Part shown: positions 23,757 through 31,374 of the stretch, piece after piece
Position numbering within the stretch: position 1 is the first letter of the stretch
Layout: each line of letters opens with the position of its first letter
NCBI GenBank assembly: GCA_021298085.1
Contig: JAJTDE010000037.1
Coordinates: 1 to 34,557, forward strand
Reading direction: 5' to 3'
From: Rubrivivax sp.
Lineage (GTDB): Bacteria; Pseudomonadota; Gammaproteobacteria; Burkholderiales; Burkholderiaceae_C
DNA: 34,557 nucleotides
Notes under the pieces: model-generated
The model's database searches: none
What the model was told of the DNA's origin: nothing
What the model saw: only the letters and a program-made list of their open reading frames with translations
Program-made: the position numbers and the translations under genes

Positions 23757-23796
23757 GAGAAGTTTTTCTCTGCGCTCATCGAATTTTTCGATGAGC
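23757..23796. promoter_or_regulatory. Probable LysR-type operator region ahead of the cyclase operon
   Basis: Two inverted repeats lie side by side: GAGAA-N4-TTCTC (23757-23770) and the perfect GCTCATCGAA-TTT-TTCGATGAGC (23774-23796, 10-base arms). They are 40-79 bases upstream of the cyclase start codon on the minus strand. The inner ATCGAA-TTT-TTCGAT has the T-N11-A form of LysR-family sites, and a LysR gene ends 20 bases away. A terminator for lysR is the alternative, but no T-tract follows on that strand. Confidence 0.55.
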
Positions 23797-23816
23797 CCTG
23801 CCCGCAGCCTGGCCGC

Positions 23817-24752
23817 TCAGCGAAAGCCCAGCAGCGCCCGCACCGAGCGCCCGACGATGGGTGAGGCCGGGTCTTCACGCCAGCTGAGGTGAACCGGTAG
23901 CGGTTGCAGCAGCACGTCCACCGGCAGCACCGCCAGCGGACGGTGAACCGCCAGGCGCTCCACCGCCGCCTGGGGCAGCGTGGCCACCCCGAAGCCTTGT
24001 TCGGCCAGCTCCACCATGGCCGAGATCGACGAGATGTTGTGCACGCGGGGAGACTCCACACCGCTCAGCCGGCACGCCTCCAGCAGCGCCACGTGTGGCT
24101 GCGAGCCGCGCTGGAAGGTCAGCAGCTCGTGCTCGCTGGCCAGCGCGGCCAGTGTCAGTGGAACGGCTTTCGGGCGACGCTTCCGGGCACCCTGGGTGCC
24201 TGCGGGCGAACCGGCAGGCGGAACCGCCTTTGGCAGCGCCTGCTGACGCCCGACAAAACACATCGGCATCGGCGCCAGCGCCCGGGTGTCCACGCCATCA
24301 CCCTGCACCGGCAGCGCCGCCACGATCAGGTCCAGCGTGCCGCGGCGCATCTGGTCCATCAGCACGGGCGTGGTTTCCACCGTGAGGTCCAGCTGCAGCG
24401 CAGGCTGTTCGCGCCGCAGCGACTGCACCCACTCCACCAGCCAGGAATGCAACACCGACTCAATCACCCCCAGGCGCAGTGACACATGCCGCTCACCGGC
24501 GCTGCCCAGCTCGGCGCGGATCTCGCGCTGCAGGTGCAGCAGCTTCTCGGCGTGGCGGTGGAAGCGGTTGCCGGCAATCGTCAGCCGAAACTGCTTGTCG
24601 CGGCGGTCCAGCAGCAGCACGCCCAGCTCGGTTTCCAGCGCGGCGATGCGGCTGGACAGCGCCGACTGCGTGACAAACAGCTTCTCTGCCGCCCGCGTGA
24701 CACTCTTGAGCGTCACCGCCCAGTAGAAGGCCTCGACAAACCGCAGGTTCAT
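23817..24752 (-). CDS. LysR-family transcriptional regulator
   Basis: A 311-residue LysR-type regulator. The winged helix-turn-helix occupies residues 1-60: MNLRFVEAFYWAVTLKSVTR, AAEKLFVTQSALSSRIAALE and then the LGVLLLDRR strand. The effector domain runs from about residue 90 to the end. It holds a 20-residue linker-like insertion at about 174-193, bounded by two copies of PKAVP, coded by a palindrome-rich 60-base stretch (24161-24233). The gene is coupled to the racemase-like gene by an ATGA overlap at 24749-24752 and faces the inverted repeats at 23757-23796. It most likely controls the cyclase-TRAP-oxoprolinase operon and perhaps the divergent second TRAP set; the effector could be 5-oxoproline or D-glutamate. 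Confidence 0.9.
   Translation of the reverse strand: MNLRFVEAFYWAVTLKSVTRAAEKLFVTQSALSSRIAALETELGVLLLDRRDKQFRLTIAGNRFHRHAEKLLHLQREIRAELGSAGERHVSLRLGVIESVLHSWLVEWVQSLRREQPALQLDLTVETTPVLMDQMRRGTLDLIVAALPVQGDGVDTRALAPMPMCFVGRQQALPKAVPPAGSPAGTQGARKRRPKAVPLTLAALASEHELLTFQRGSQPHVALLEACRLSGVESPRVHNISSISAMVELAEQGFGVATLPQAAVERLAVHRPLAVLPVDVLLQPLPVHLSWREDPASPIVGRSVRALLGFR
24161..24233. repeat. Palindrome-rich in-frame insertion inside lysR
   Basis: Imperfect direct repeats GAACGGCTTTCGG (24161-24173) and GAACCGCCTTTGG (24221-24233) lie exactly 60 bases apart, 10 of 13 positions matching. Between and within them are three palindromes: GGCACCC-T-GGGTGCC (24186-24200), a GCCTGC...GCAGGC stem with a TTCG-type tetraloop on the minus strand (24198-24219), and GGCGG-AA-CCGCC (24217-24228). 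The reading frame stays open. This looks like a small palindromic element or a duplication within the coding sequence. Confidence 0.5.
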
Positions 24753-25399
24753 GGCCGCAGCGCCGCCATGCGTTCGTGCAGCAGCGTCACGATGTCGTGC
24801 ACGGGCAGGCCCGTTGCCTGGCGCAGCGCCTGCGTATAGGGTGGAAGGTTGGTGCACTCCAGCACCAGGGCCTGCAGGCCAGGTTCGCGGCCCAGCAGGC
24901 GCCGCCCGGCGTCCAGCACCTGGGCGCAGGCGTCGTCGGTGTCCAGCTCGTCCAGGTTGTGGAGCAGGCTGCGGTGCAGCGCGCTGTCGGGCGTGATGCC
25001 TTCCACCGGGGTGGCCGGGTCGGCGCCGACAGCCAGAAAGTGCGCCGGCGTGAGTGACGCGGCATCGATGGTGATCACGCCACAGCGGGCAGGCGAGAGT
25101 TCGGGCAGTTTCATCAGCGCCGAGCTCCATACCGGCACCGGCAGCGCCTGCTGCAGCTGGGGCTGCCAGCGGGCCAGGAAGCCGCAGCTGGTGCTCAGTG
25201 CCGAGGCACCTTCCCGCACCAGCCGCAGGCCTTCCGCCACAAAGGCAGGCAGCAAGGCATCGTCAGCACCCCGCACCACACGCTGGGGAAGGGCCTTCGG
25301 TACCGTCGCATAGCGCACCGGAAAGCGGAAGCTGCCCGGGTGCCCGATGTCGCCCACGGGCCGTGGGAATCGGGTGTCCAGCATCAGGATTCCGAGCAT
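24749..25399 (-). CDS. Asp/Glu racemase superfamily protein
   Basis: A 216-residue protein of the aspartate/glutamate/hydantoin racemase superfamily. It opens with MLGILMLDTRFPRPVGDIGH, and the two catalytic-type cysteines are present: C72 in STSCGFLA and C182 in LVLECTNLPPY. These two cysteines act as the acid/base pair for inversion in this superfamily. Because the family also contains hydantoin racemases and the neighbours handle 5-oxoproline, a 5-oxoproline or glutamate racemase role is plausible but unproven. ATG 25399 is preferred because the family begins there; an upstream GTG at 25456 would add 19 residues. It is the first gene of a two-gene unit with lysR and diverges from the second TRAP operon. 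Confidence 0.83.
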   Translation of the reverse strand: MLGILMLDTRFPRPVGDIGHPGSFRFPVRYATVPKALPQRVVRGADDALLPAFVAEGLRLVREGASALSTSCGFLARWQPQLQQALPVPVWSSALMKLPELSPARCGVITIDAASLTPAHFLAVGADPATPVEGITPDSALHRSLLHNLDELDTDDACAQVLDAGRRLLGREPGLQALVLECTNLPPYTQALRQATGLPVHDIVTLLHERMAALRP

Positions 25400-25547
25400 G
25401 GTGCCAGGGGGAACGGTGGACAGGCAGGGCTGGCGAAAATGGACAGGGATGTGCACAGCATCAGGACAAGTCGGGATAGCACCGAGGCTTGGCGCTGGCA
25501 GGCACGCTCTATGCTAGCGGCTTTGCACCATCACACGAGGAGCCACC

Positions 25548-26546
25548 ATGCGAGTCCCCCTGCGAGCCCCGTTGGCCGTGACCCGTCGCCTGCTGCTGGC
25601 CGGCGCATCGCTCGCGCTGTTCAGCGCCGCGGCGCAGGCACAGACGAAGTGGGATCTGCCGGCCGCCTACCCGGCCACCAACTTCCACACCGTTAACCTG
25701 CAGCAGTTTGCCGACGACATCGACAAGGCCTCGGCCGGCAAGCTGAAGATCACGGTGCATGCCAATGCCTCGCTGTTCAAGGCGCCCGAGATCAAGCGTG
25801 CGGTGCAGGGCGGGCAAGCCCAGATCGGCGAGGTCCTGCTCGTCAACTTCCAGAACGAGTGGCCGGTGTTCGGCGCCGATGGCCTGCCCTTCCTGGCCGA
25901 CAGCTACGACGAATCGGTCAAGCTCTGGAAGCTGCAGAAGCCAATGCTGGACAAGAAGCTGGCCGAGCAGGGCATGATGGTGCTGTACGCGGTGCCGTGG
26001 CCTCCTCAGGGCATCTACAGCAAGAAGCCGCTGAACAGCGCGGCTGACCTGAAGGGCATCAAGTGGCGGGCCTACAGCCCGGCCACCAGCCGCATCGCCG
26101 AATTGGTCGGCGCCCAGCCCGTCACCATCCAGGCCGCTGAGGTCAGCCAGGCCTTTGCCACCGGCGTGGTCGAGAGCATGATGTCCAGCGGCTCCACCGG
26201 CTGGGACGCCAAGCTGCACGAACACGTGAAGTTCTGGTACGACACCCAGGCCTGGTTGCCGAAGAACGCCGTCCTCGTCAACAAGGCCGCCTTCGACAAG
26301 CTGGACAAGCCCACGCAGGACGCCGTCATGAAAGCCGCGGCCGATGCCGAGGTGCGTGGCCTGGCCGCCAGCAAGCGCGCCAACACCGAGAGCCTGGACA
26401 AGCTCAAGGGCGGCGGCATGCAGATCCTGCCGCCCTCGGCCGCGCTCACCGCCGACATGAAGAAGGTTGGCGAGACGCTGCTGAAGGAATGGCTGGACAA
26501 GGCCGGGCCTGAGGGCAAGGCGCTGATCGACGCCTACCGCAAGTAA
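25548..26546 (+). CDS. dctP: TRAP transporter substrate-binding protein DctP (set 2)
   Basis: A 332-residue periplasmic binding protein. The leader MRVPLRAPLAVTRRLLLAGA, ending near AAAQAQ, contains TRRLLLAG and may be a Tat signal. The mature part has FADDIDKASAGKLKITVHAN, SLFKAPEIKRAVQGGQAQIG and the ligand-site segment KWRAYSPATSRIAELVGAQP. The resemblance to the first DctP is very high in exactly these segments, which suggests related ligands, though regions such as VESMMSSGSTGWDAKLHEHV differ from the first copy. GAGGAG at 25537-25542 precedes the ATG. It is the first gene of the plus-strand TRAP operon and faces the racemase-like gene across 148 bases. Confidence 0.92.
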   Translation: MRVPLRAPLAVTRRLLLAGASLALFSAAAQAQTKWDLPAAYPATNFHTVNLQQFADDIDKASAGKLKITVHANASLFKAPEIKRAVQGGQAQIGEVLLVNFQNEWPVFGADGLPFLADSYDESVKLWKLQKPMLDKKLAEQGMMVLYAVPWPPQGIYSKKPLNSAADLKGIKWRAYSPATSRIAELVGAQPVTIQAAEVSQAFATGVVESMMSSGSTGWDAKLHEHVKFWYDTQAWLPKNAVLVNKAAFDKLDKPTQDAVMKAAADAEVRGLAASKRANTESLDKLKGGGMQILPPSAALTADMKKVGETLLKEWLDKAGPEGKALIDAYRK

Positions 26547-26570
26547 GGCTCCTCTGGGCCCTCTGCTGAA

Positions 26571-26592
26571 GGCACTCACCCGGCACTCACCC
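26571..26592 (+). repeat. Tandem 11-base direct repeat between dctP and dctQ
   Basis: GGCACTCACCC occurs twice in perfect tandem in the 55-base gap between dctP and dctQ of set 2. It is small and may be a replication-slippage duplication; no function is suggested. Confidence 0.6.
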
Positions 26593-26601
26593 AGCCCCAC
26601 C

Positions 26602-27111
26602 ATGCGCAAGTGGCTCGACACCCTGTACGACGGCGCTGCCGCGCTGGCGGCGCTGTTCCTGGTGGGGCTGCTGGCCATGGTGCTGCTGGGCATCGTCAGC
26701 CGGCAGCTGCATTTCCATGTGCCGGGTACCGACGCCTATGCCGGTTACCTGATGGCCGGCTGCGGCTTTCTGGCGCTGGCACATACGCTCAAGCGCGGCG
26801 AACACATCCGGGTGACGCTGCTGCTGAGTGCGCTCAGCCGCCCGGCGCGCCGTGCACTCGAGATTTGGGCGCTGGGCGTGGCAGTGCTGCTGTCGGGCCT
26901 GACAGCCCTCTACAGCTGCCGACTGGTCTGGCAAAGCCACCAGTTCAACGACATCTCCACCGGCAACGACGCCACCCCGCTGTGGATCCCGCAGCTGTCG
27001 TTTGCGCTGGGTGCGGTGATCCTCTTCATCGCCTTTGTCGACGAGTGGGTGCTGGAGCTGCGTGGCCAGCGCCAGCAACTCACCGCGGCGGAAGCCTCGC
27101 GCAATGAGTGA
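26602..27111 (+). CDS. dctQ: TRAP transporter small membrane subunit DctQ (set 2)
   Basis: A 169-residue protein with four hydrophobic helices and the DctQ pattern: MRKWLDTLYDGAAALAALFL at the N-terminus, TDAYAGYLMAGCGFLALAHT, KRGEHIRVTLLL, and NDATPLWIPQLSFALGAVIL before the last helix. It aligns with the set 1 DctQ over its full length. It is the middle subunit gene; its stop overlaps the start of dctM by 8 bases, so the two are probably translationally coupled. The ATG has no strong Shine-Dalgarno sequence within the usual distance. Confidence 0.9.
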   Translation: MRKWLDTLYDGAAALAALFLVGLLAMVLLGIVSRQLHFHVPGTDAYAGYLMAGCGFLALAHTLKRGEHIRVTLLLSALSRPARRALEIWALGVAVLLSGLTALYSCRLVWQSHQFNDISTGNDATPLWIPQLSFALGAVILFIAFVDEWVLELRGQRQQLTAAEASRNE

Positions 27112-28405
27112 CATCGGCATCACCCTGCTGCTGGTCGGCGCGCTGTTTGTCATCCTGGGCAGCGGCGTCTGGATCGGCCTGACGCTGACCGGCGTGGCCT
27201 GGATCGGCATGCAACTGTTCAGCAGTCGGCCCGCCGGTGACGCCATGGCCGTCACCATCTGGGGCAGCGCCAGCAGCTGGACGCTGACCGCCCTGCCCCT
27301 CTTTGTGTGGATGGGCGAGATCCTGTTCCGCACCCGCCTCAGCCAGGACATGTTCCGCGGCCTGGCACCCTGGATGCAGAGCCTGCCCGGCCGCCTGCTG
27401 CACGTCAACGTGGTGGGCTGTGCCATCTTTGCGGCGGTGTCGGGTTCCAGCGCGGCCACCTGCGCCACCATCGGCAAGATGAGCCTGCCCGAATTGCAGC
27501 GCCGCGGCTACCCCGACGGCATCAGCATCGGCTCGCTGGCGGGCGCAGGCACCCTGGGCCTGCTGATTCCGCCCTCGATCATCATGATCGTCTACGGCGT
27601 GGCCGCCGAGGTCTCGATTGCCCAGCTGTTCATCGCCGGCATCCTCCCCGGCATCCTGCTGGCCGTGCTGTTTTCGGGCTACCTGATGGTCTGGGCCTGG
27701 CGAAACCCGACGCTGGTGCCGCCGGCCGACACCCGCATGAGCCTTCGTGAAAAGTTGCACGAATCGCGGCACCTGATCCCCGTGGTGCTGCTGATCGCGG
27801 CCGTGCTGGGCAGCATCTACACCGGCGTGGCCACGGCCACGGAGGCCGCAGCGATCGGCGTTGTGGGCGCGCTGGCGTTGTCGGCGGCGCAGGGCTCCTT
27901 GAACTGGCAGACCTTCCGGGACGCCCTGATGGGCGGCGTCCGGCTGTACTGCATGATTGCGCTGATCCTCGCCGGCGCGGCGTTCCTGACGCTCAGCATG
28001 GGCTACATCGGGCTGCCGCGCCACCTGGCGGAATGGATCGGAGGCCTGGGGCTCAGCCAGTTTCAGCTGCTGCTGGCACTGATGCTGTTCTTCATCCTGT
28101 TGGGCTGCTTCCTGGACGGCATCTCCATGGTGGTGCTGACCATGGGTGTGATCATGCCCACCGTCCTGAAGGCCGGCATCGACCCGATCTGGTTCGGCAT
28201 CTTCATCGTGCTGGTGGTGGAAATGGCGCAGATCACGCCGCCTGTGGGCTTCAACCTGTTTGTGCTGCAGGGCATGACCCAGCGCGACATCGGCTGGATC
28301 GCCCGCGTGACGCTGCCCTTCTTCTTCCTGATGGTGGCCGCCGTTGCCCTGATCTATTACTTCCCGCAAATCGTGACAGCGTTGCCAACGCAGATGCGCA
28401 ACTGA
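27104..28405 (+). CDS. dctM: TRAP transporter large membrane subunit DctM (set 2)
   Basis: A 433-residue protein with about 12 helices. It shares the family segments [40 protein letters not shown] and [20 protein letters not shown], nearly identical to the set 1 DctM. The start is the ATG at 27104, which overlaps the end of dctQ by 8 bases; the frame upstream of it lies inside dctQ. It is the last gene of the plus-strand operon. No intrinsic terminator with a T-tract follows before the next gene. Confidence 0.92.
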   Translation: MSDIGITLLLVGALFVILGSGVWIGLTLTGVAWIGMQLFSSRPAGDAMAVTIWGSASSWTLTALPLFVWMGEILFRTRLSQDMFRGLAPWMQSLPGRLLHVNVVGCAIFAAVSGSSAATCATIGKMSLPELQRRGYPDGISIGSLAGAGTLGLLIPPSIIMIVYGVAAEVSIAQLFIAGILPGILLAVLFSGYLMVWAWRNPTLVPPADTRMSLREKLHESRHLIPVVLLIAAVLGSIYTGVATATEAAAIGVVGALALSAAQGSLNWQTFRDALMGGVRLYCMIALILAGAAFLTLSMGYIGLPRHLAEWIGGLGLSQFQLLLALMLFFILLGCFLDGISMVVLTMGVIMPTVLKAGIDPIWFGIFIVLVVEMAQITPPVGFNLFVLQGMTQRDIGWIARVTLPFFFLMVAAVALIYYFPQIVTALPTQMRN

Positions 28406-28447
28406 ACCGCGCAGGGCTTGACAAGCGCCACCCCGCGGGCGCAAGGC

Positions 28448-28475
28448 TCAAGTCCAGGGTCCTTCAAGCCGATTC
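28448..28475 (+). promoter_or_regulatory. Candidate sigma-28 (FliA) promoter ahead of the GspE/PilB-type gene
   Basis: TCAAGTCC at 28448-28455 and GCCGATTC at 28468-28475 resemble the -35 and -10 elements of flagellar sigma-28 promoters (enterobacterial TAAAGTTT-N11-GCCGATAA; Pseudomonas forms begin TCAAG). The spacer is 12 bases, one longer than the enterobacterial consensus. The predicted transcript would begin about 80 bases before the ATG at 28562. Confidence 0.45.
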
Positions 28476-28561
28476 CCAGAGACGACGCTCGCGGGCCAGC
28501 CCGCCGCAGCGGCGTCGGTGCTGCCCGCCGCGGCAGCGCAGCCCTGAGGAACCGATGCGCC

Positions 28562-31336
28562 ATGTCTGACTTGTCACTGCCACCGCTGACCCTGTTGCCC
28601 ATGAACGGCACGCCCGACGCGCCGAGCGGCCAGACGGCTGGGCGCGACACACTCGGCTGGCCGGTGCCGGGTGTGGGCCAATGGAAACTGGACCCGCCCT
28701 CCCCCGACGGCATCCCCTGCGAGGTGGAAGGGCTGAACGGCCGCATCATGAACGTCCTGCTGCGACGCATGGACCCCCATGCGGGCAGCATCGAGGTGAT
28801 GTCGCCCGGCTTGCGGGCGCCCATGCCGCTGCGCTTTGCGCAGTTTCGCCGCCTCACCCTGCCCCAGCCGCTGGTACCCACCGAACCGTTTGCGGCCGAG
28901 CGTCTGCAGGCGTACCGGATGCGCCCGAAAAGCGGCACCGACCGCAATGGCACCACGCTGGGCCATGTCGAGACACCGGGGGGCATCTTTCTGTTTGAGC
29001 CCCACGACGCCGCCGGCAACATCCGACGGGTCTTTGTGCCTTCATCGGCGTATGAGAGCCTGAGCGTCGGCGCTGCGTTGATGCAGGGAACCGCAGCAGC
29101 CCCACCTGTCAAGCCAACCGCGTCGCTCGGGGCCATGGGCCCCCTCACCGTACCGGGTGACCTGCCCAGCAGCCCGCGGCCTTTGCCGACCCTGCCCACG
29201 ACCACACCTGCAACGGCGATGCCGCCTGCCGCAGGTCGTAACCCCGCCGCCGCCGCCACAGCGGCGGGCCAGCGTCAGCAGCCGAGCAGCGACTTCGGCA
29301 ACCTGAGCATCCAGATGCCAGGGCAAGGCCAGGGGACCACGCCCGGCAGGGGACCGGCGACGGCCGCCCCCGTCACGCCGGCCACGCCACCTGTACATGC
29401 CACTCTGCACGTCAAGCCGGCCATGCACGACGGCGTGTCGCAGGCGGCCAGCGACGTCCTGCTGTCCAAACCAGTCACCAACGCCGACGAACTGCTGCTG
29501 GCGGTGGAACGGCAATCCCGCATGCCCATGCTGCGCATGGGCGAGGCCCTGGTGGCACTCGGGTTCATCTCCAACGCCCAGCTGCAGGAAGCGCTGGCCC
29601 TGCAGAGGGCCGACAAGAGCGTGCCACTGGGTGAGATCCTGGTACGCAGCGGGCAGATCCAGCGCGGCGACCTCCAGCAGGCGCTGGTGCGCAAGATGGG
29701 CTACCCGGTGGTTGACGTGGTGAACTACGTCCCAGACACCGACGCGCTGGCCAAGGTGCCGTACACCTTGGCGACACGTGAGCAGGTGCTGCCGCTGCTG
29801 TTGCGCAAGGGCCGCATCGTGGTGGCCATGGAAGACCCGACACGCGGCAAGTTGATCGACGAGATCGAGTTTGCGGCGGGCTGCAAGGTGACGCCGGCAC
29901 TGGTGCTGCCGGGCCTGATCGGCCACGCCATCGACGCGGCCTACACGAAGATCGGCTCCGAAACCGGCTCCGGTGGCCAGGGCTCGGCGGCAGGAGAGGG
30001 CGAACTGGCGGACGCCTCCGAGTTGCTGGCATCCATGGAAGCTGACGGGCAGGACGGCGCAGCACACGAGGACGACCGCAACCTGGAGCAGTCCGACAAC
30101 AACCTGGTGCGCCTGGTCAACCACCTGATCATCGAGGCGCAGAACCAGGGAGCGTCCGACATCCACATCGAGTGCATGCCCGGCAAGCAGAAGGTGCGGG
30201 TGCGCTTCCGCAAGGACGGCGTGCTGCGCCAATACATGGAGCTGCCGTCCAGCTACCGCAGCGCGATGATGGCCCGCCTGAAGATCATGTGCGACCTGGA
30301 CATCTCCGAGAAGCGCAAGCCCCAGGACGGCAAGATCGCCTTCGGCAAGTTCCACCCCGGCAGCAAGCTGGAACTGCGGGTGGCCACCATCCCGACAGCC
30401 AACGGCCTGGAAGATGCGGTGCTGCGCCTGCTCGCGTCAGCCAAGCCGCTGCCCATCGACGACATCGGCCTGGCGCCACGCACGCTGGGCCTCATCAAGG
30501 AGATGGTCTCGCGCCCCTACGGCATGTTCCTGTGTGTGGGCCCCACGGGTTCCGGCAAGACCACCACACTGCACTCGGCACTGGGCTATATCAACCAGCC
30601 TGATCGCAAGATTTGGACAGCTGAGGATCCGGTGGAAATCACGCAGCCAGGCCTGCGCCAGGTGCAGGTGAACCCGAAGATCGACTGGACCTTTGCCCGC
30701 GCGCTGCGCGCCTTTCTGCGTGCCGACCCGGACGTGATCATGGTGGGTGAGATTCGCGACGAGGAAACCGCGGACTGCGCCGTCGAGTCATCGTTGACCG
30801 GCCACCTGGTGCTGTCCACACTGCACACCAACAGCGCGCCGGAGACCGTCACCCGCTTGCTGGACATGGGCATGGACCCGTTCAACTTTGCCGATGCGCT
30901 GCTGGGCGTGCTCGCCCAGCGGCTGGTACGGCGCACCTGCAGCAACTGCCGCACCTCGCGCGAAGCCACTGACACTGAGATCCAGGAGTTGCTGGGCGAC
31001 TACCGCAACTCGTTCGGCCAGAGCGAGCACAAGCCGACAGAAGATGCGGTTCTGGACAGCTGGCGCGAACGTTTCGGCATGGACGGCCGGCTTCGTCACT
31101 ACATCGGCAAGGGTTGCGAGAAGTGCGGTGGCACAGGCCTCAAGGGCCGCGCCGGCATCCACGAGCTGATGAGCGTGTCGCGCAGTGTCAGGCGCCTTAT
31201 CCAGACCGGCGCACGCGCCGAGGAACTGCAGAAGCAGGCCATGGCCGAAGGCATGCTGACCCTGCGGCAGGACGGCATCGAGAAGGTGTGGCAGGGTGTC
31301 ACCACCCTGGCTGAGGTCAGGGCGTCCAGCAACTGA
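28562..31336 (+). CDS. GspE/PilB-type secretion or pilus ATPase with MshEN domain
   Basis: A 924-residue cytoplasmic ATPase. Residues 1-160 are an unrecognised N-terminal domain, and about 170-290 form a Pro/Ala/Thr-rich linker. Residues 325-378 carry two tandem MshEN-type motifs, RMGEALVALGFISNAQLQEA and PLGEILVRSGQIQRGDLQQA, the pattern that binds c-di-GMP in MshE-like ATPases. The motor domain follows: ASDIHIE (531-537), Walker A GPTGSGKTT (660-668), Walker B near DPDVIMVGE with E730, and HLVLSTLHTNSA. The metal-binding cysteines are split as C793-x2-C796 and C852-x2-C855. The start ATG 28562 follows GAGGAA; the frame upstream is not protein-like. No other type II secretion or pilus gene is nearby, so its partner machine is unknown. 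It is about 300 residues longer than typical GspE/PilB. Confidence 0.9.
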   Translation: MSDLSLPPLTLLPMNGTPDAPSGQTAGRDTLGWPVPGVGQWKLDPPSPDGIPCEVEGLNGRIMNVLLRRMDPHAGSIEVMSPGLRAPMPLRFAQFRRLTLPQPLVPTEPFAAERLQAYRMRPKSGTDRNGTTLGHVETPGGIFLFEPHDAAGNIRRVFVPSSAYESLSVGAALMQGTAAAPPVKPTASLGAMGPLTVPGDLPSSPRPLPTLPTTTPATAMPPAAGRNPAAAATAAGQRQQPSSDFGNLSIQMPGQGQGTTPGRGPATAAPVTPATPPVHATLHVKPAMHDGVSQAASDVLLSKPVTNADELLLAVERQSRMPMLRMGEALVALGFISNAQLQEALALQRADKSVPLGEILVRSGQIQRGDLQQALVRKMGYPVVDVVNYVPDTDALAKVPYTLATREQVLPLLLRKGRIVVAMEDPTRGKLIDEIEFAAGCKVTPALVLPGLIGHAIDAAYTKIGSETGSGGQGSAAGEGELADASELLASMEADGQDGAAHEDDRNLEQSDNNLVRLVNHLIIEAQNQGASDIHIECMPGKQKVRVRFRKDGVLRQYMELPSSYRSAMMARLKIMCDLDISEKRKPQDGKIAFGKFHPGSKLELRVATIPTANGLEDAVLRLLASAKPLPIDDIGLAPRTLGLIKEMVSRPYGMFLCVGPTGSGKTTTLHSALGYINQPDRKIWTAEDPVEITQPGLRQVQVNPKIDWTFARALRAFLRADPDVIMVGEIRDEETADCAVESSLTGHLVLSTLHTNSAPETVTRLLDMGMDPFNFADALLGVLAQRLVRRTCSNCRTSREATDTEIQELLGDYRNSFGQSEHKPTEDAVLDSWRERFGMDGRLRHYIGKGCEKCGGTGLKGRAGIHELMSVSRSVRRLIQTGARAEELQKQAMAEGMLTLRQDGIEKVWQGVTTLAEVRASSN

Positions 31337-31374
31337 CGGCCGGGGGTTGTCGGGCTTGGCATACTCGCCACCCG

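Noticed and set aside
25489..25515. TTGGCG and TATGCT as a sigma-70 promoter for the second TRAP operon
   Set aside because: The spacer is only 15 bases and both boxes are imperfect, so it is too weak to list as a feature.
28418..28423. A TTGACA sequence as a sigma-70 -35 element before the GspE/PilB-type gene
   Set aside because: No acceptable -10 hexamer lies 16-18 bases downstream; the sigma-28-like pair just after it is a better fit.
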